A DNA stretch of 64,000 nt from Lactobacillaceae bacterium (GTDB lineage: Bacteria > Bacillota > Bacilli > Lactobacillales > Lactobacillaceae): NCBI GenBank assembly GCA_902834055.1, contig CADFHB010000001.1:124001-188000 (forward strand), written 5' to 3'. Below are positions 59,477-64,000 of this stretch, one piece after another. The translations under genes and the position numbers were made by a program. The notes beneath the pieces are model-generated. The model saw only the letters and a program-made list of their open reading frames with translations, ran no database searches and was not told the origin of the DNA. Position 1 is the first letter of the stretch. Every line of letters begins with the position of its first letter.

Positions 59477-62400
59477 TGGCTCGTAATGACAATGTTCAAG
59501 TGACGGTCAATTACCAGAATGATCGTTTACCAGCTGGTCAACCAATCACGATTTCTTACAGTAATCCGAGTCAGTGGACAGTTGTTGACTGGGAAACCGG
59601 CGTTAGCAAGCAGCTGAGCAATGACCTGACTGCTACAAACAATGGCAATGGGACCTTTACGGTTAAGTCGAACGTGGGTAAAGATTTGGACATCAACTTT
59701 GACTTGCACTTTGCCCTGCAATACGCCGATGATGTAAAGAATAATACGCCTACGCCACTGGTCATCACAACAAAGCGGGGGAGCACCACCGTTAACACAA
59801 CGACGGTCAAGCCGATTATTATCCCTTATAAGGACAATGTTGTCGCCGACGAAATTGCCCATGGTTGGGCAGCCAAGGATGTTCATAAAGTAAAGACGAA
59901 CTTTGATAATACCCATGATATTCTTAGCGGTACAAAGGCAACGACAGGCAAGGAAGCTGACAACCGCGAAGTAATGCAGTACATGATTGAATGGAACTAC
60001 GGGAAGGCGGGTAACACCAAAGGTACGACCCTCAGCCCCCTGCAGACCGCAGACTTTACGGCTTACCTGTCAAAGGGCCAGACGATGCTGCCGGATACCA
60101 TTAAGGTCTTCCGGGTCTACCAGCCAAATGCCGTCGACGGGAACGGTCAGCGGGTAAGCATCTATAAATCGTATAGTAAGATTACTGACTGCGTAAACGG
60201 TGTCTTTGTTAACGAAGACCCGGCATTTGAACAGTTCCTGAAAGACCACTTGACAGTGACCGTTAACAATTCGACAACGCAGCTTTCCTGGCGTGATTAT
60301 CAGGCGGCCCTGCAGAAGGCAAAGCATGACGGAACCGAACCGCCGCTGGTTAACGGTATTCATCTGAACGAAAGTAACATGGCCCACGTTAAACTTTCAA
60401 CGGACGCTAATGGGCAGTCACACAATTTCTCAGTAAATGTCGGTAACAATGAGGACAGTACAGTTAAGAGTCCCCATTCAACATTCTTTATTCAGTTCGA
60501 TATCCTGTTGGACTACAACATGCCGGTTTCATGGACAAAACCGGGTGATGGCCCTTCAATTTCCTACAACCGGGCATCAGGAAAGTTTGATGGTATTGGA
60601 ACTCAGATCAACAAGTCAACTTCGAAAGTCTTCCAGGGTGGTGGTAATGGCTTTACCCACCAAATCGCTTACGAGGCAACCCTTCACTTTGCAGATATTA
60701 CCAATACGGGTGATGTTGCATCACTTGACACGAGGCACGGGGTCGGTGTTTTGAACGGTCACGATGAAGAAAATGCCTCTGGAAGTACAGACATTACTTT
60801 TGACGGCCAGTCGGATGCAATTAAGAAACTTGAAGAAGATGGTTACCAGCTGGTTGGTGCATCCAAGGGAACCTTAACCAGTGGTAAGTATAATGGTTCT
60901 AACCTTTATGATAGCACGGGTACAATAAGTTACGGTACATACGGACAGGGGACTAAGAAGGCTAGTGACCCTTATACCTATGTGACAAGCTTTACCCTCC
61001 AGTTTGTCCGTACGGCAGCGCTACAGCATGTCTCCAAGACAGCCACGCGGACGGTTTATTACAAAAAAGCTGACGCTAATCAACCCGACCCGGCCAAGCT
61101 GGTTGATCTTGCTAAGAAAGTCGATCAGTCCGTTAGTTTCAGTGGTAGTCAATACCAGGACGCTCAGGGTAAGCCTGTTGCAGTTGTAACCCTAGAGAAA
61201 TTCAAGAACGACAACAAGTTACATGTTAATAAGGGGGATGACAAGGTTTACGTTATCAACCCCGCAGCGGAGCCAGAAAAAGTTACGTGGCAGCCAAAAG
61301 CCGGTGAAAACTCCACATTGAGTAAGTCAACCGTCTCTTTTAATGACGAAAACCGACAGACTATTAAGGACAAGGATGGTAACATCTGGTATATTACGCC
61401 GGCAACTCAGAAGCTGGGTATTGAGGAAGTTGTTCCTTCTACTAAGGCGGATAAGGATCATACTGATGTTTACCTGATCTATGACCGTGGCCAGCGGGCC
61501 CTGCTTCGGTACCATGATGATGATGCTCAAGCATTTTTGGATAAACTTGCACAGCCAATCAACGCCGCCGGTCAAACCGGGGATGCAATTGCCTTTAGCA
61601 ATGACCAGCAGGAATTGAACGACTTGCTTAATAAGCATTACATCTATGTTGGCATTTCCAGGACGAATGAAAAGCATCCGGTGGACGGAGCCAAACTAGG
61701 ACAATACAAGTTTGGCAATTTTGATAACATTGAAGATCAACAGGCAGCACCTTCCCAGATTTTTGTTGTCCATGTTAAGCATGCTAAAAAAGTGGTAACG
61801 AACCTTAGCAGTGAGCAGCGAGTCATTAAGTATTTCGATGCCCAAACCAACGAAGAATTAAATAAAAAGACAAAGCTTGCTGACGAGGTTGTTCAGCCAG
61901 TATCCTGGAAGCAAACCGCAATTGTGGACCAAGTAATGAATAATAAGGTAGTGGGCTATAACCTTACTGGTAAAAAAGACGCTAATAACAACTTGCTTGT
62001 AGAAACCAAGGATCCAGCAAAGTCGTGGGTTGTGACGTCTAAAGCTAGTGACTATTCGGCAGTTAAGTCCCCATACCTCACCTTCCTGGGTTATGAGAAA
62101 TTGCCATCATTTAGCCGGAAGAGCAATCAGCAGGATGCTGCGGTAGTCGAGAAGAAGGCTGCTCAGCCGAATGTCCCTGGTGGAGAAGTTGACGTTTATT
62201 ACTTCCACGCTCATGCGCCACAGAGCCGGACAGTAAAGGTTAACGAGGTTATTCACTATCGGTACAAGGATACTGGTAAGACTGCAGCTCCGGACTTTGT
62301 AGCCAAGCCACTTTCGTTTACCCAAACCGGTTACAAGGACATGGTTACCAATGTTGTTGTCTGGAACGGTCAGTGGACACCTGCTCAAGAGTTTAAAGCG

Positions 62401-63120
62401 GTAACCAGTCCGGAGATCAGGGACTACACACCTGATAAGTCAGTCATTCAAGCTCAACGCGTTGAGCATAACTCACCCGACCTCGAATTCTTAGTCCTAT
62501 ATTCCAAGAAGGCCCAACCAACGCAGCCGACTCAACCTACGGTACCAACGCAGCCGACAAAGCCAACAGTGCCGACGCAGCCGACTAAACCAACGGCACC
62601 AACACAGCCGACAAAGCCAACAGTACCGACGCAGCCGATTAGACCAACAGTACCGACACAGCCAACAAAGCCAACGGTACCGACGCAGCCGACAAAGCCA
62701 ACAGTGCCGACTCAGCCGACAAAGCCAACAGTACCAACGCAGCCAACAAAGCCGACGGTACCGACGCAACCGACAAAGCCAACAGTGCCGACGCAGCCGA
62801 CAAAGCCAACAGTACCAACGCAGCCAACAAAGCCGACGGTACCGACTCAGCCGACAAAGCCGACAGTGCCAACGCAACCAGCACGGCCGACAGTACCGAC
62901 TGCGCCAACAAGTCCAACCCAACCGACGCGACCTACCCAACCAACCAATCCAGTACAACCAACTCAGTTGACGGCACCAACTGAACCGCAGACGCCTAAG
63001 CAACCTAACCGCCAGTTACCACAAACTGGTCGTAAAGGGAACATGGGCATCGTTGCTGGTGCTCTTGCCGCAATGTTTGCGGGTAGCCTTGGACTTGGAT
63101 TTAAGAAGCGTAGAAATTAA
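59476..63120 (+). CDS. LPxTG-anchored mucus-binding-type adhesin body
   Basis: A 1,214-residue frame. It starts with a beta-rich domain (MARNDNVQVTVNYQNDRLPA), then several repeated beta domains; from about residue 780 MucBP/Mub-like patterns appear (VIKYFDAQTNEELNKKTKLA and VIHYRYKDTGKTAAPDFVAK, which are related). A P/T/Q/K stalk (about 1014-1150) and the sortase signal LPQTG, a hydrophobic segment and KKRRN end it. It has no signal peptide in its own frame; the matching one is in the preceding frame. It should be a wall-bound protein when joined. Confidence 0.85.
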   Translation: MARNDNVQVTVNYQNDRLPAGQPITISYSNPSQWTVVDWETGVSKQLSNDLTATNNGNGTFTVKSNVGKDLDINFDLHFALQYADDVKNNTPTPLVITTKRGSTTVNTTTVKPIIIPYKDNVVADEIAHGWAAKDVHKVKTNFDNTHDILSGTKATTGKEADNREVMQYMIEWNYGKAGNTKGTTLSPLQTADFTAYLSKGQTMLPDTIKVFRVYQPNAVDGNGQRVSIYKSYSKITDCVNGVFVNEDPAFEQFLKDHLTVTVNNSTTQLSWRDYQAALQKAKHDGTEPPLVNGIHLNESNMAHVKLSTDANGQSHNFSVNVGNNEDSTVKSPHSTFFIQFDILLDYNMPVSWTKPGDGPSISYNRASGKFDGIGTQINKSTSKVFQGGGNGFTHQIAYEATLHFADITNTGDVASLDTRHGVGVLNGHDEENASGSTDITFDGQSDAIKKLEEDGYQLVGASKGTLTSGKYNGSNLYDSTGTISYGTYGQGTKKASDPYTYVTSFTLQFVRTAALQHVSKTATRTVYYKKADANQPDPAKLVDLAKKVDQSVSFSGSQYQDAQGKPVAVVTLEKFKNDNKLHVNKGDDKVYVINPAAEPEKVTWQPKAGENSTLSKSTVSFNDENRQTIKDKDGNIWYITPATQKLGIEEVVPSTKADKDHTDVYLIYDRGQRALLRYHDDDAQAFLDKLAQPINAAGQTGDAIAFSNDQQELNDLLNKHYIYVGISRTNEKHPVDGAKLGQYKFGNFDNIEDQQAAPSQIFVVHVKHAKKVVTNLSSEQRVIKYFDAQTNEELNKKTKLADEVVQPVSWKQTAIVDQVMNNKVVGYNLTGKKDANNNLLVETKDPAKSWVVTSKASDYSAVKSPYLTFLGYEKLPSFSRKSNQQDAAVVEKKAAQPNVPGGEVDVYYFHAHAPQSRTVKVNEVIHYRYKDTGKTAAPDFVAKPLSFTQTGYKDMVTNVVVWNGQWTPAQEFKAVTSPEIRDYTPDKSVIQAQRVEHNSPDLEFLVLYSKKAQPTQPTQPTVPTQPTKPTVPTQPTKPTAPTQPTKPTVPTQPIRPTVPTQPTKPTVPTQPTKPTVPTQPTKPTVPTQPTKPTVPTQPTKPTVPTQPTKPTVPTQPTKPTVPTQPTKPTVPTQPARPTVPTAPTSPTQPTRPTQPTNPVQPTQLTAPTEPQTPKQPNRQLPQTGRKGNMGIVAGALAAMFAGSLGLGFKKRRN
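62541..62905 (+). repeat. 27-bp tandem repeat (PTKPTVPTQ stalk)
   Basis: About thirteen 27-base units encode PTKPTVPTQ, with some changes (PTA, PIR, PAR). Third-position differences alternate between units in blocks, which points to repeated duplication of two or three units at once. Units keep the frame, so copy number changes only alter stalk length. Confidence 0.9.
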
Positions 63121-63159
63121 GCTTAAATTTCACTAAATTAATATAATTAGGTGACAAAA

Positions 63160-63197
63160 AGACCCAGCCTTCAAACCAATGAAGACTGGGTCCTTTT
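63160..63197. terminator. Bidirectional terminator after the adhesin
   Basis: GACCCAGCCTTC (63161-63172) pairs with GAAGACTGGGTC (63181-63192) with one mismatch; A and T tracts flank it. It serves the adhesin and the convergent regulator gene. Confidence 0.85.
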
Positions 63198-63204
63198 GTT
63201 TGTG

Positions 63205-64000
63205 TTAAATATTCTTGACACTTGATCGCTCATGGATTGACGTTGGGATGAAAAGTGAGGGTTTGTTATTAAGAAGGTTAACGACACTCTTAACACCCAT
63301 CTGGTAGAAGTCCTGGGTGACACTGGTGAGGGTTGGATTGGTGATTTCACAGATCATGGAACCGTCAATGCAGATAATGGACAACTGGTCGGGGAGGTGG
63401 ATGTGGTGCTTGGTAGCGGCCTTGATCAGCCCGGCGGCCGTCAGGTCACTACCGGCAATTACTGCGGTTAACCCGTGTCCCTCAATCTTTTCGAAAAGTT
63501 CCTGGCCGTTTTGGTAACCATAGTCACCGTAGCAAATCCAGTGGGGGTTAATCGTCAGTTGGGCGGCTGTCATTGCCCGCTGATAACCAAAGAGCCGCTG
63601 CTGCCCGGTAGATGAATGGTCAATTCCCACAATCCCAATCTTTTGGTGCCCATGGGCAATTAAATAGTTGGTTGCCTTCTCGCCAATCGCAACGTTATCT
63701 GAACTGATAAAGCGTTGTTCCGGATGCTGCTGGTCATAAATTGAGATTAAGCGGTAGGGCATGCGGGCCTTATCAAGGATCTTTAGCTGGGCGGGTTCAA
63801 TCTTACCGGAAATAAGGAGAATCCCGGTTGCCTGGTGCTCCAAGGCCTCGTTAACCGTCTCAGTCAGACGGGCAGAGTCATTATTCCCCGCGGAAAAGAT
63901 GATCACCTTGTGGTTTAACTCGTGGGCTCGTTGGAGGATACCGTTAACGATGTCTTTCCAAAAGTTAGTTTGGTGGTAGTTAATGATTACTGCAATCGTG
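63205..64000 (-). CDS. LacI-family regulator, cut by the window edge
   Basis: The reverse frame is open to the end of the window, so the gene starts beyond 64000. At least 264 residues are visible: the periplasmic binding protein-like effector domain (beginning near NYHQTNFWKDIVNGI, then GILLISGKI, HGHQKIGIVGIDHSS and TAVIAGSDLTAAGLIKAA). The DNA-binding N-terminus is outside. The final part TSVTQDFYQMGVKSVVNLL is typical. Its target may be outside the window; a link with the sugar operon at 55,807 is possible but not shown. Confidence 0.88.
   Translation of the reverse strand, partial: TIAVIINYHQTNFWKDIVNGILQRAHELNHKVIIFSAGNNDSARLTETVNEALEHQATGILLISGKIEPAQLKILDKARMPYRLISIYDQQHPEQRFISSDNVAIGEKATNYLIAHGHQKIGIVGIDHSSTGQQRLFGYQRAMTAAQLTINPHWICYGDYGYQNGQELFEKIEGHGLTAVIAGSDLTAAGLIKAATKHHIHLPDQLSIICIDGSMICEITNPTLTSVTQDFYQMGVKSVVNLLNNKPSLFIPTSIHERSSVKNI

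Noticed and set aside
62541..62905. Regular short repeats that could suggest a CRISPR array
   Set aside because: The units are contiguous without unique spacers and encode an in-frame P/T/K/Q stalk of a surface protein.
62497..63003. Long reverse-strand open frames over the adhesin repeat
   Set aside because: They mirror the 27-bp repeat, are of extreme composition and have no start signals.

Overview
The window looks like Lactobacillaceae DNA, most likely a Limosilactobacillus. This is inferred from gene content and order (dprA-topA, plsY/parE-parC, ppaC, a YSIRK/LPxTG mucus-binding-type adhesin, a GH13 glucosidase with a GPH-type sugar carrier) and from the low-to-mid GC Gram-positive signals (strong AGGAGG ribosome binding sites, TTGACA/TATAAT promoters, U-tract terminators). 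It divides into a large part of a siphovirus prophage (1 to about 41,230) and ordinary host chromosome (about 41,230 to 64,000).

Prophage, left to right. The integrase, repressor and lysogeny genes lie outside the window to the left. Positions 1-7,773 are the early region: small membrane and hypothetical proteins, a recombination set (Gam-like protein, ERF annealing protein, SSB, HNHc nuclease), a replication set (initiator-like protein with three 16-bp iterons inside its gene, DnaC-like helicase loader, DUF1064 protein), more small genes, and an ArpU-type late regulator. Positions 7,774-8,502 contain no protein gene but fold into many nested helices, end in a tRNA-like module and are followed by an intrinsic terminator. 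This is the most unusual part of the window and is best explained as a large structured phage RNA of the ROOL/GOLLD kind. Next comes an AT-rich accessory block (8,503-10,620) with an unknown 273-residue protein, two small gene units ending in identical terminators, and a reverse-strand hicA-hicB toxin-antitoxin pair with its own promoter and operator. The late region (10,799-39,921) is an HK97-type packaging and head cassette, a tail cassette with a -1 frameshift chaperone gene, a 1,628-residue tape measure protein, a split enzyme-loaded tail hub, a long tail fibre, small baseplate proteins, the LL-H-type holin, a GH25 lysin, and then, after the lysin, a collagen-like baseplate protein and a receptor-binding-like gene broken by a stop codon. 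A separately transcribed membrane protein gene (40,154-40,912) behind a hairpin-rich leader closes the prophage.

Host junction. The prophage ends inside dprA: only its last 85 or so codons remain, directly before topA, so the host copy of this DNA-uptake gene appears to be interrupted here.

Host chromosome. topA, an aldose 1-epimerase family gene, plsY (reverse), parE-parC followed by DUF1836 and Nudix genes, ppaC, a small membrane-anchored protein, a gluconokinase-type FGGY kinase (reverse), an iron-sulfur biosynthesis family protein, a small membrane protein (reverse), a GH13 glucosidase plus GPH transporter operon with a perfect cre-type site, a large LPxTG adhesin whose signal peptide is in a different reading frame from its body, and the start (cut by the window edge) of a LacI-family regulator on the reverse strand.

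Decayed or interrupted genes seen directly are a zinc-ribbon gene (6,278-6,574, TGA), the receptor-binding-like gene (38,989-39,921, TAA), dprA (prophage insertion) and the adhesin (frameshift).
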